This document shows, piece after piece, positions 1 through 9,199 of a DNA stretch of 14,303 bases. This DNA comes from Physocladia obscura (taxonomy: Eukaryota > Chytridiomycota > Chytridiomycetes > Chytridiales > Chytriomycetaceae): contig JADGJH010000803.1 of assembly GCA_027596945.1 (NCBI GenBank), positions 1-14,303 on the forward strand, given 5' to 3'. The number at the start of each line of letters is the position of its first letter. Within the stretch, counting starts at the first letter, position 1. A program made the position numbers and the translations under genes. The notes under the pieces are model-generated. The model had not been told where the DNA came from, searched no databases, and saw only the letters and a program-made list of their open reading frames with translations.

Positions 1-683
1 TCTTGTTGAAGCAAATGTTCCAGTTGTTTGAGAAGTATGACATGGGTACTCAGAGTTGGCTGCTTATTGCTTGCTTTCAAAAAAAAAAAGAAAAAAAAAG
101 CAAATATATTTTATTATTATTTAACTTTGAGTGTCTCTTTTGTATTTCAGAAAAATCAACAAGGAAAAGCATATTTTTTTGGTCCAAAAATGCATGTATT
201 TTTTTTGTCAAATTTTTTAACTTTGAGCACCCCTATTGTTTTTTCCATTTGAAATGAAGGAAATGCAAGATTTTTATTTTTTGTCCTGAATCATTACAAT
301 GAGCTGAAACTAACCAATGGAAGTCCAATCACCCAGAAATAATCCAGAACCATCAGAATCACTATGTAAGATTAGATTATCTGTGTTGGTGAAAGAATAT
401 TTTAATTAATAGGCAAGATCCACAACTGCAAAACCTCCAGATTTCAGCATTTCTTGTCAAACAATTGACAATTTCAAGGAGAATTTATGGATTTATGCAC
501 TCAGCTATATACAGCCCTCTGCTGTTATTAATGGATCCAACTACACCACCAGTGTCTTGTAGCCAGTTATCTCAGATATTGGCAATTACCTGACATTTAA
601 ACAACACAATCAAGGCATGAAATTTTCTAAGTTGGCCTCAACATCACTGCAAAATCTTGCAGCATCTTCAGAACCAATCAATG
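1..683. other. AT-rich stretch with no supported gene
   Basis: No convincing coding region is seen here. Positions 79-100 are two A-tracts split by a G. An 11-base word, ttaactttgag, occurs twice in direct orientation at about 121 and 218. The second copy sits in a stretch reading gtcaaattttttaactttg followed by agcacccc, which resembles the end of a Tc1/mariner-type element, but no matching opposite end was found. The first bases could be the tail of an exon followed by an intron (gtatga near 36, tttcag near 149), but the peptide is too short to identify. Reverse-strand reading below 684, where the rest of the neighbouring transposase should lie, is broken by many stops and shows no recognisable DDE motifs. 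Confidence 0.5.
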
Positions 684-1022
684 TCAGTGTATACAAGTCA
701 ATGTCATGCCATGTAGGGAGTATCCTTGATTTTTCAGCATTCCCCAATTGTCAAACAATACTTTATCCAAAAATAGAAGATTGAAATTGCACCAATCAAG
801 TAAATTCAACTTGATTGCATAGCAAGTCACATCCTCTATTTTAATTTGCATAACTTGCCTTTTGAGTACCTTGTATGTGTAGCCAGCATTGTGCAAAATG
901 CACCAAACTGTCATGCTTGAGATTGACATTGCAAAAGCCTTTGCAAACTGTTTGCTGCATTCTTTTAGGTAAGCTGTTAAATTTATATGGTAGAAATTTG
1001 CAATCCAGTTTTGATGTTTCAT
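684..1022 (-). pseudogene. Decayed Tc1/mariner (IS630-like, DDE_3) transposase fragment
   Basis: The minus-strand reading resembles the middle of eukaryotic Tc1/mariner-type transposases. It has a helix-turn-helix region containing SISSMTVWCILHNAGYTYKV, then KRQVMQIKIEDV, then the start of the catalytic DDE domain at NLLFLDKVLFDNWGML. Relatives normally read LDEVSFDNRGM at that point, so the first catalytic Asp is kept but the adjoining Glu is Lys and the Arg is Trp. Only about 112 residues are open, against roughly 300-350 for an intact enzyme. The rest of the catalytic domain (second Asp, final Asp/Glu, usually near a YCPFxNPIE-like motif) is absent downstream. A further open stretch on the same strand in other frames (up to about 1210) may hold frameshifted N-terminal pieces, but I cannot support it. 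Read as a fossil. The family assignment is from motif memory, not a search. Confidence 0.6.
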
Positions 1023-1107
1023 TTTGAAGACTCACTTTCAGATGGGCTGCTTCTAGATATGGATGTATTGTGTGATCCATCAAGGTATAGTCCTCTCTGC
1101 TTTGCAA

Positions 1108-2426
1108 TAGATGATTCCTTGAAAGAAATAGCCATACAAACAGTGAATCTGAGCTTCCTCATCTGTCTTGTCATGGCAACATGCCTGACTACATGTTGTA
1201 ACATTTGCAATTTTTTTTGTCACAACTTGTATTTGAAATAGTTTTAGCAATGACACTAAATTTCTTTCTGTTTGAATTTGTGAGACAGAATCAGAATATT
1301 AAATTCCTCCATTTTTATATCCATCCAAGTAAAATTTCTGTTTTAAAGTTTAATAAACAATTTCTTTATCCAATTCAGCATTTCAAATTTGTGTATTCAG
1401 CTTGTATTGTATACTTATTCTTCTAAATCTAACAAATTTAAGAGTTAACTAGTTTGATCTGTTTTGTATTTCCTGATGGGGGTTAGCTACAATTTGACAA
1501 CCAACCAACCTGGTTATAGATTCAAGGAGATATGCCAGTATTCTTTGTGTACAGTGAAACTGCATATTTAAAAGAAAGAAAATATACCAATCTACTTTCT
1601 ATCTACACTGCACTCATTTTTTCAAACTTGAAAAAAAGATCTTGCTGATGCTATTCACACTCCAGAACAAAAAAACTGAAATTTTTCAGAAAAATTACAA
1701 AACAATGCCAAGCTGAAATTAATTAATTCCATAGACAAAAATGCACAGGGGGAGCAAAAAATTGTTTCAGTGAGGATTGCAATAACTTCAGAGTATGGCA
1801 GAAGACCAATTAAGTTTGTGTGAAGGTCAAAACATAATTATTTCCCACAGTTAGCAACTAGCAAGCTACTACCATTCTACAAACTACTGAAACCTTATCC
1901 TCATTCCTCATTTTCTAATTCTACTTCATTTCAATGATTACTATATATTGTTAGGTGCGTGTTGTGACTGGTTTTGTTTTTTTTAGCAGCATCTTGAATT
2001 TACTTTTACTCCAGCAAAGCTGCCTGCAGGCACTTATGAATTTTATTTCCCCCATTAAATCAAGCTTCCTCTGTCATAAAACACACTTGCTTGATAGGCT
2101 CCATACTCATTTGTATAAGTACTGACAGTGCCGGTTATTGCCTCCATTGCTGTCACATAAATTTATCGGTTTTGATGGATTTTTTAGTGTAAACAATAAG
2201 TTGGGTATTGGGTATTTGTTTGTTTTTCTTCTCTTTTTTTTTTCAAATTGTTTTGAAACCTGTATTAAATTTTTCAACAAAAAATTTTAATATAATTTTA
2301 GACTTAGCAGATATGTGATAAGTAGTACAAGCAATCAAGTTGCTTTTTTTGAAATTTTTAATGTCTTAAAGATTTACGTTTTCCATTTTTGCATTTTACC
2401 GGGGGGTTTTCGCTTGTGAAGTGGAA
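1108..2426. other. AT-rich intergenic DNA upstream of the secreted-protein gene
   Basis: There are about 1.3 kb without a supportable gene. Open frames are short, low-complexity and not protein-like. There are several T-tracts (near 1978, 2228 and 2345). The last few hundred bases should contain the promoter of the gene starting at 2427, but no clear TATA box or other element can be singled out. Confidence 0.5.
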
Positions 2427-3587
2427 ATGAATTTTGCTGTTCGAAAAGTACTACCAGCTCTCGTAATTTTTACTTTTAATATTGTACACGTTTGTGCTCT
2501 GCCTAGCACTTCATCAACAAGTTCCAGCACGACAACCACAACTTCAACAATTTCCTCAACTTCACTACAGAATGTAGCTGCAGAATCAAACAATTCAACA
2601 AGCACAACAACATCAGCTATTTCAACCGCAACCATCGCATATTATTCAAAAAATACGGTTTTACCTGATGGGGCTTTTTTCGCAAGTGTTGACACAACTA
2701 TTCCAAATAATAACGTTAGTGACTATGGATATGCAAATGGCAGTCCACAAGCTGGTAGCTTCATCAATGGCTGGTATCAGGGAATATTTTGGCGTACTGT
2801 GGGTGACCCTCCGTTTATTGCTGGGGCACCATCAATAGCAAATGCGCAACACCTTACGCTACGCGAGGATCGCAGAGAAAGAAACTTGCTAAATTTGACC
2901 GAGAACAACTTCAAGCAAGACATTTTGAGACGAAGAAGCAATAGCAGCAACGGGAGTGTAAACAATGATTACTTTTATTCGACGCAAGGCCTCGATCAAG
3001 GATATCCAGATTCACGAATGATGCTCACTATCTCAAACACAACAATGTTCTGTCGCGCATTATTGGCAGGTGCAACTCCGCAAACCATAACCACACCTAC
3101 AAACGTGCCGGTTGCATGTGTGAGATTTAACGTAACTTCTGGCGCAGTGATTTCTGCGACGTATTTGGAGGGAATTTTGGGTAATTTTTCAGCATATGTA
3201 GTCCGCCGACTGGTCTTGCAGACTCCGATTTCTTTAAGCGTACAAGGGTTTGAATGCACAGGGAATGCAGATGCAAACGACGAGTTTCCGAGCGGGTGGT
3301 ATGATGGCGTGTTTTGGCGCGTTTGTGGAGAGTATCCAGACATGTTTGTTGCTGGTGGGGTTGTTGAGAACCAGTTTTTGTATAATACTGCTGGACTAGA
3401 TCAAGGGTTAACCGGCACACGAGTTATAGCTACTGTGGTTGGAAGTGATCCGATGTTTTGTCGTGGTGTCGGAACAACTGATGCTAACTCGTATATGGCT
3501 TGCGTTCTTTTCGATCAAAGTCGCGTTGTAAACGAATACTTTTTGTACCAGCAGTTAGGAACCTGGAGTTTGTATTCAAATTCATGA
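2427..3587 (+). CDS. Predicted secreted Ser/Thr-rich protein with two tandem copies of an unknown Cys-containing domain
   Basis: Intronless, 386 residues. I start at the ATG at 2427 because the frame upstream offers only a GTG. Residues 1-24 look like a signal peptide (basic MNFAVRK, a hydrophobic core, then V-C-A before the likely cut). Residues 27-72 are a Ser/Thr-rich, probably O-glycosylated stalk. The rest holds two diverged copies of one domain. Copy 1 (about 115-255) and copy 2 (about 290-383) share in order GWYxGxFWR, FxAG, GLDQG (188 and 323), MFCR (207 and 343), ACVxF, and a final LG-x-[FW]S-x-Y. The two Cys per copy could pair. Copy 1 carries about 40 extra residues, rich in Arg, Asn and Glu, between FIAG and GLDQG. 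Many N-x-S/T sequons fit secretion. No family is recognised. An extracellular or wall-associated role is inferred from signal and composition only. Confidence 0.85.
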   Translation: MNFAVRKVLPALVIFTFNIVHVCALPSTSSTSSSTTTTTSTISSTSLQNVAAESNNSTSTTTSAISTATIAYYSKNTVLPDGAFFASVDTTIPNNNVSDYGYANGSPQAGSFINGWYQGIFWRTVGDPPFIAGAPSIANAQHLTLREDRRERNLLNLTENNFKQDILRRRSNSSNGSVNNDYFYSTQGLDQGYPDSRMMLTISNTTMFCRALLAGATPQTITTPTNVPVACVRFNVTSGAVISATYLEGILGNFSAYVVRRLVLQTPISLSVQGFECTGNADANDEFPSGWYDGVFWRVCGEYPDMFVAGGVVENQFLYNTAGLDQGLTGTRVIATVVGSDPMFCRGVGTTDANSYMACVLFDQSRVVNEYFLYQQLGTWSLYSNS

Positions 3588-3616
3588 AAGCCTCAATATT
3601 ATTGCAAAAAAAAAGC

Positions 3617-3637
3617 ATATATATATATATATATATT
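3617..3637. repeat. (AT)n dinucleotide microsatellite
   Basis: A run of ten AT units follows an A-tract just past the stop codon of the secreted-protein gene, probably in its 3' untranslated region. It is likely to vary in length between isolates. Confidence 0.9.
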
Positions 3638-3693
3638 ACTTTTTTTGATTAAACAACAGAACGTCAATGTAAACTTGAAACATTTTAAATTTG

Positions 3694-3794
3694 CCTACAA
3701 CAATGCCCACACAATTCTCTAAGAGTGTTCGCTAATAAAATATTGAATTGATGTCTTCCAGACTGCGGCAAGTGACGAATCAACTCAACTTTGA
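3694..3794 (+). repeat. Left terminal inverted repeat
   Basis: About 101 bp, roughly 97% identical to the reverse complement of 4906-5008. Differences are AA against GT at 3721-3722, C against T at 3781, and a missing AC in the CACACA run near 3711. Confidence 0.9.
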
Positions 3795-4013
3795 ATAGTG
3801 TGAGATTGTTCATTCAAATTAGGTGGAGGATATTGTGATGGATTTGAGTTAGAGTTGTTCTCTGAGATTACCGACTTTAGCCCAAAGAAAAAGTTCAGCT
3901 GCCTAAGGCCGGATTTTGTACTAAAAATAGACACAACAACCACGACTATTTAAATTCAATTAAAAAAACAATGATATTTAATTACTTTTATTTTCTTTTT
4001 TATTATTAAAACT

Positions 4014-4502
4014 ATGACTGTAACTATTCCATCCACAACTGTAAGAAATCGATTCCTAAAGACCCTTCCTATTAGAACAATTTATAAAGACCCACGAAAT
4101 GAACACCACTATGAAGTGCAAGAACGTAAAATCAATACTACCTTATCCAAAGTGGGTGTACCTTATTTTGGTTCAAATGAGCCTGTTGTTATTGAAGTGT
4201 CCGACAAATGGATGAAAATGGTCAATCCAACAAGAGCAAACATTAATCAATCCATGAAGGAAAGAATTGTTGAGTTGGAAGAGACTGTCAAGAAACTCCA
4301 GTCTGAATTGAATGAGAGCAATAATCCTGATTTCGAAAAACTATCTGTTATTGAAATAAAACATTCATCACTGGATAAAATAAAGCAATTAATGAATGGG
4401 AATGAATACTATGAGACTGACAGTGAACTATTCTTTGTAGACAACAATTTGGTATATTATCTGAGTAAGAAGAGCAACGGTGACAATAAAAAGAGAATTT
4501 AG
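4014..4502 (+). CDS. Unrecognised coiled-coil protein carried inside the inverted-repeat element
   Basis: The ORF encodes 162 residues and starts at the first in-frame ATG after an AT-rich leader; a TATA-like ctatttaaattc lies near 3945-3956. I do not recognise the family. Residues 1-75 are mixed, with basic patches around R11-R35. Residues about 79-104 (around KERIVELEETVKKLQSEL) have heptad-like spacing and should form a short coiled coil. The C-terminal third is acidic then lysine-rich, with hydrophobic FFVDNNLVYYL near 140. There is no zinc-finger or DDE pattern. In the same frame the reading continues past the TAG at 4500-4502 for another 52 open codons to TGA at 4659-4661, so the ORF may once have been longer. 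It could be an accessory transposon protein, captured host cargo or a remnant. Real expression is unproven. Confidence 0.5.
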   Translation: MTVTIPSTTVRNRFLKTLPIRTIYKDPRNEHHYEVQERKINTTLSKVGVPYFGSNEPVVIEVSDKWMKMVNPTRANINQSMKERIVELEETVKKLQSELNESNNPDFEKLSVIEIKHSSLDKIKQLMNGNEYYETDSELFFVDNNLVYYLSKKSNGDNKKRI

Positions 4503-4905
4503 CGAATCAAACATGATTTAATGAAGGGAGACACAAACCTGTGTAAAGAACTCCACGGCAGCCATCCAAAAGAGACTATATCATTACTTGAAGAAGGAAG
4601 CTCAAGAAGAAGAAGAAAAGGTGATTCAGGTCAAGAGACGTTAATCATTATCAGAGTCTGAGAAAGCTGGTACTGTGCTCTGTCAGGAGCAAACATGCAA
4701 CCTAAAAAGTCCTGAATTCTATCACCACTTTCTGTCTTTCCCTGCACTCACTTGGTATTGATAAAGACAGCATCACATGCTTCCAATTCCATAAATGAAG
4801 GTTCAGCTAAATTGGAGGTGCAGTTCATGTGAGTTATATCCTCTGACATACCTCCATTTGAAAGAGTCTTTATTGTTGTAATGGTAATCGTTGTCTGTAT
4901 TTTGG
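4503..4905. other. Interior of the element between ORF and right repeat
   Basis: Holds the 52-codon in-frame extension after the TAG (4503-4661), which includes a run of four arginines from a purine-rich aagaag stretch near 4601-4620. Nothing recognisable follows up to the right inverted repeat. Confidence 0.4.
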
Positions 4906-5008
4906 TCAAAGTTGAGTTAATTCGTCACTTGCCGCAGTCTGGAAGACATCAATTCAATATTTTATTAGCGAACACTCACAGAGAATTGTGTGTGGGCATT
5001 GTTGTAGG
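4906..5008 (-). repeat. Right terminal inverted repeat
   Basis: Partner of 3694-3794 in inverted orientation, 103 bp. Its outer end lies 111 bases from the stop codon of the aminotransferase pseudogene. Confidence 0.9.
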
Positions 5009-5119
5009 GGGTGGAAGTTACAGATTTTGATTGCAAAAAAGCAAAAAAATTTCAAAATGTAATCGGTGGGGAAACATTTTCTCAAATCGGTAGCAATTAA
5101 GTCAGCGGTACAAATATTC

Positions 5120-6291
5120 TTATTTTTGCTCTTCTCTGATAATATCGGCCAGTCGCGCAAGAGCAATATCAATTTCCTCTGTAGCCGCTGTTGAAAAAGA
5201 CGCGCGAACATAAGTTGTTGTTTGAAGGTTTAGGAAAAGCTCAAATCCAGGAACAAGCAGCACCTTTTTTTCTTCGGCTTTTTGTTTTATCAAAGACGCA
5301 ATTCCAACCAATTTAATCCAAACAAACATCGCCATCCGACTGAATCCATTCAGTAAGACCTTTCAGATGGTGTTCCGCACTGCGAAGAAATGCGGCGCAT
5401 TTTTCTTCATAGAAAGCAGACACGTCCTGAGTGTGTGCGCGAAATCCATCCAAACTTCAATGCTGTAAAACTTTCCAAACAAGAAGTTGAAAAACATCAG
5501 GCGCATGTACGATTGACGATTGTGAGTGGAGAGCAATTCGTTCGACAAGAGGTTTTGGACTGGTCACCCAACAAACGCGAATTCCGGCGGAAAGAATGTT
5601 CGAAAATGAGTCGAATCGGACAACACGTTACTAGACGGCCATAGAAAAGTAGCTGGAAGCTGGTAGCACGTTCTTTCCCGAATTGGAGATAGTAGTATGG
5701 ATCATCTTCGAGAATAATCTAGCTTTTGGGGTTTGTTCTGGAACGTTGGGAAACAGCATAGTTTTCACTGACAATATTGTATTTTTGTGCGATTTTATAC
5801 ATCCGTTTCTTGCGTTCAACGATGGTACTACATCCCGTCGAATTTTCACTGATAGGAACCGTGTAGAGAACCTGGGGTCTAGTAGTAGCGTCATTCCAGT
5901 TTGCCAAAACATTTTCTAATGCATCGGGAATCAACCATCTGCAAACTTGCAACCAATTGGACTCAAATACGCTTAAGATCCAACATATGCTGGAGATTCA
6001 CATAACAAAGTATCACCTTCAGAAAGCAACATGTCAAATGTCTGAATCAATGAATCATTTGGTCATTACAACTGATAAGAAACAAAATACCTTTGTCAGC
6101 ACATCTTGAGATCCGTTTTTGATGCATAAATCAAAATCACCAGCGAATGGCGGGGTATATTCTGATATTTGCAGATCCCTCAGCCATTTGACGAGTGGCG
6201 GAATTCCGTTTGTCGAAGAATACTGAAGTCTTGCGGTTGTAGCTGGTGCGGCCGTGTTTATGTTCGTAACAGTTGCAGTCGTAATTGTTAC
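5120..6291 (-). pseudogene. 5'-truncated pseudogene of an Aro8/AADAT-type PLP aminotransferase
   Basis: Reads as a class I/II fold-type I aminotransferase of the aromatic / 2-aminoadipate / kynurenine group. Exon A 6291-6091 contains LQYSSTNGIPPLVKWLRDLQ and NGSQDVLTK. Exon B 6041-5773 contains EGDTLLCESPAYVGS, PDALENVLANWND and ERKKRMYKIAQKYN. Exon C 5718-5120 contains IILEDDPYYYLQFGKER and ends near YVRASFSTA and RLADIIREEQK. Both introns (49 and 54 bases) still look spliceable. Lesions: TAA at 5975-5973; a frameshift near 5935; a frameshift and stops near 5625-5650; TGA at 5459-5457 where relatives have Trp; a frameshift near 5325. The PLP Schiff-base lysine of the SFSK motif is Asn (codon 5600-5598), and NPTG is NSTG. 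The N-terminal part (roughly 70-100 residues) is missing: above 6291 there is only a CTAAT...TTTTCAG sequence resembling an intron 3' end. Certainly non-functional as an aminotransferase; substrate class is uncertain. Confidence 0.9.
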
Positions 6292-6408
6292 CTGAAAACG
6301 CGTTGGTGAATTTCGCTTGGTCTAATAATCAACATTAGAAAAGCGTTTTTTTTGTTTCCTTTTGCATTCCGGATCTTGCCGAAACGAGAACATTGAATTA
6401 TAAAAAAA

Positions 6409-9162
6409 ATGCTGCAAGCTACACAAAGGAAACTCGTAACTAATCCCGCTAGCAGTCGGTTTCAGAGACTAATTCGAAGCAACACTGTGCGGTCCGGCCT
6501 TCCGGCCGCATTTTCCGGTTTCGCGTTGAGTTTAATAATATTGAACAAACGAATTACTTTACTCAATCGACTAATGAGCTTTAATGATATTCATCCACAG
6601 TACAAACCCTGCATATGATTCGAAGTTTTTTGCCACAAAGCCGCTGTTTAATAAAATCTTGATTGCAAACCGTGGCGAAATCGCAATCAGGGTCATGCGT
6701 ACAGCCAAACGACTTGGAGTCAAAACTGTCGCTGTATTTTCCGAAGCAGATTGCGATGCTCAATTTGTAAAAATGGTAAACAGAAATGTCGTTGAACTAT
6801 TTAAACGGTTTAAATAAAAATAATGAAGGCAGATGAAGCGTACTGCATTGGACCTGCCGCGAGCGCTGAAAGTTATTTAAGAATGGACAAGATAATTGAT
6901 GTTGCCAAAAAGAGTGGCGCTCAAGCGATTCACCCGGGATATGGATTCCTCAGCGAAAATGCTTCCTTCGCCGACTTAGTCGCAAAATCTGGATTATCAT
7001 TCATTGGTCCACCCGCACAGGCCATTATCGATATGGGATCAAAGAGGTCTATTCATTGTATTTTTTTCTTCGAACCTTCAATTTATGCATTTTTTATTGT
7101 AACAGCGCGTCCAAAGAAATAATGACGAATGCAGGCGTTCCTTGTGTACCCGGATACCACGGTGCAAATCAAGATCCAAATTTTTTGAAAAATGAGGCAG
7201 ATAAAATGGGTTATCCTGTCTTGATCAAGGCAGTGAAAGGCGGCGGGGGAAAGGTTTGCTAGCAAAAAAATTCCGGTAATCGAATCTCAATTATACTTTT
7301 AATAGGGAATGAGAATTGTCGAGCGCGAAGACGAATTTTTCGATATGCTGGAAAGCTCGAGACGCGAAGCAACGAAATCGTTTGGTGACGATACTGTTTT
7401 GGTTGAAAAATATATTGTGAGACCGCGGTGAGAGTTTTTAATTGTTCTGCTTGAATAAGGTAACAACGAATTCTAAGTATTAAAAAATAGCCACGTTGAA
7501 GTCCAAGTATTTGCAGATACTCACGGAAATGCTGTATATTTGTTTGAACGAGATTGTTCAGTTCAACGTCGTCACCAAAAAGTTTTGGAAGAAGCTCCAG
7601 CTGTTAGTTTGTTTGTTTGGTGTCAACTTTTCTTAAACTTTCAATACGGACTCAAAACATCAGCCTCACTTATCACCTGAATTGCGCGCAAATCTTGGTG
7701 CGAAAGCCGTTGCAGCTGCTAAAGCTGTGAATTATGTTGGAGCAGGAACGGTCGAGTTTATTTTCGACACAACGACATCTCAATTTTATTTTATGGAAAT
7801 GAATACGCGGTTGCAAGTTGAACATCCTATCACTGAAATGATTACCAACACTGATTTGGTCGAATGGCAACTCATTGTGGCCGCAGGAAACAAAGTTCCT
7901 CGGCTTCAAAAAGATTTGGCCATTGATGGGTGGGCTTTTGAAGCGCGAATTTACGCTGAAAATCCTGAAAAGTGAGAGGGCCATAAATACTCAAGTTTTT
8001 GTCTTTTTACAATTTATTGATTTTTAAATTGATAAATTTTAATCTTCAGCAATTTCATGCCTGATACAGGCCCACTTCGTCATTTGTCTTTTCCTGCTGC
8101 GTCTGAATCTGTTCGTATTGAAACAGGGGTTCAACAGGGTGACACTGTGAGCGTGCACTATGACCCTATGATATCGAAACTTGTTGTGAAAGGCAGTGAC
8201 AGAACTGAAGCATTACGTGTCCTCCGAAAAGCTCTTGGAGAATTTGAAGTTGTTGGCTTGAATACCAACATTGAATTTCTCAAAAAGCTCGCCAGTCACC
8301 CGGAATTTATCAACGGGGACGTTGAAACAGGATTCATTAAGGTTTTTTCTTTTCTTTTCCTTTTTTTTTTTAGATTTTTAAATTCTTAAAAAAAATTTTT
8401 TTTAAACCCTTTTTCCCATATTTTTTTTTTGATACTCCATTTTTTTGTTACTAGAAATATTATGATGATTTATTTTCACCTATTCCACCAGCTTCTGATA
8501 CAACACTAGCGCATGCCACTCTATCTCTCTTCTCTTCATCTCTGCCAGCTCAATCAACTGATCCTTGGGATTTCGTTGGACTTACAGGGTTTCGGATGAA
8601 TTCAACAGTTGGCTCAACAAAAACCTATCAGTTTGTTGATAGTGCAGGACGCCCTTCTGCTAAAACTCAAGTTGCTGCAGCTCGTGACGCGTCGGGAATG
8701 TATGAAGTGACGGTAGAAACTTCTGCTTCCACAGCAGCACCGACCGTGTTCAAAAATGTCCGGGTGCTCTCGCATAATCAAGCGGACGGCGGCATGATTA
8801 TCGCAGATATTGGAGACAAACGGGTGAAAGGACGAGTGGTGCGCGAGGGTGACGAAAAAATTCATGTGTTCAGTGATGGAACGAAAGTTACGCTTCATCT
8901 TGCACCTGACGCAGCCCATGTTGGTGCTGGAATTGCTAATACAGCTACTGGATCTGTGAAGACACCAATGCCGTGCAAAATTAGTAGTGTGCATGTGGAA
9001 GCTGGGGCTATTGTCAAGAAGGGCCAGAATCTTGTTGTTCTTGAAGCTATGAAGATGGAGCATGTTATCAAGAGTCCAAAAGATGGAGTTGTAAAGAGAG
9101 TGCATTATAAAGTTGGAGAGATTGTCGGAGAAGGGAAAGTTTTGATTTCTTTTGAGGATTAA
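6409..9162 (+). CDS. MCCC1: Methylcrotonyl-CoA carboxylase alpha (biotin carboxylase / biotin carrier) subunit
   Basis: Mitochondrial enzyme subunit that carboxylates biotin with ATP and bicarbonate, for 3-methylcrotonyl-CoA carboxylation in leucine breakdown. Exons: 6409-6524, 6601-6775, 6829-7046, 7106-7253, 7306-7427, 7491-7602, 7664-7971, 8050-8341, 8455-9162. Together they form one frame of 732 codons plus stop; the human enzyme is 725 residues. The N-terminus is Arg/Ser-rich, like a mitochondrial presequence. Then come [30 protein letters not shown], the ATP-grasp glycine loop KGGGGKGM (split by intron 4), [36 protein letters not shown], and a C-terminal biotinyl domain with EAMKMEH; the biotin-accepting Lys is codon 9052-9054, about residue 697. 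MCC is preferred over propionyl-CoA or pyruvate carboxylase by close likeness to MCCC1 (TDLVEWQ, NNFMP, VGLNTNI). The least certain junction is the first donor; 6491/6492 also keeps frame. No MCC beta gene is in the window. Confidence 0.96.
8342..8454 (+). other. T-rich intron 8 of the carboxylase gene
   Basis: At 113 bases this is the longest intron of the gene and is dominated by T-tracts. Splicing gives ...[13 protein letters not shown], matching the expected spacing between the biotin carboxylase and carrier regions. The donor is GTTTTT, away from consensus. Confidence 0.85.
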
Positions 9163-9199
9163 ACTTTTTGAAGTCTATAATAATAATTATAAAAAGAGA
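9163..9199 (+). promoter_or_regulatory. 37-base gap between carboxylase stop and TIR-NACHT start
   Basis: Only 37 bases part the two same-strand genes. The gap contains a TATA-like AT run (ataataataattataaaaag, about 9176-9196) directly before the ATG. This is too close to be a normal core promoter, so the TIR-NACHT promoter should lie inside the last carboxylase exon, or the start may be elsewhere. Confidence 0.35.

Larger units (their letters stand above)
3694..5008. mobile_element. Inverted-repeat-bounded element, probable unclassified DNA transposon
   Basis: The unit of about 1,315 bp is bounded by inverted repeats: left 3694-3794 and right 4906-5008 match as reverse complements over about 101 bases, with three mismatches and one 2-base indel. 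The outermost bases read CCTACAACAATGCCCACAC at each end. Beyond them, similarity drops and I find no convincing target-site duplication, so the exact ends and superfamily are uncertain. No DDE transposase is recognised inside; the interior carries one ORF (4014-4502). Repeats this alike and this long suggest a fairly recent non-autonomous element, or an autonomous one of a type I do not recognise. It lies between the secreted-protein gene and the aminotransferase pseudogene. Confidence 0.75.

Noticed and set aside
3..257. Open frame at the left edge as a gene end
   Set aside because: It runs through A/T homopolymers and low-complexity Phe/Lys; only the first 20 or so codons look protein-like and cannot be identified.
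1477..1765. Sequences such as gggggttagctacaatttgac and cagggggagcaaaaaattg as the other end of the Tc1/mariner fossil
   Set aside because: Similarity to the left end-like sequence near 218 is weak, needs several gaps, and no TA duplication pair is evident.
2996..3420. Minus-strand open frames opposite the secreted-protein gene
   Set aside because: Shadows of the long forward ORF, whose repeated motifs and signal peptide show it is the coding strand.
8614..9105. 163-codon minus-strand open frame
   Set aside because: It is antisense to the last carboxylase exon, whose biotinyl-domain reading is unmistakable. The reverse frame is His/Cys/Ser-rich and matches nothing.
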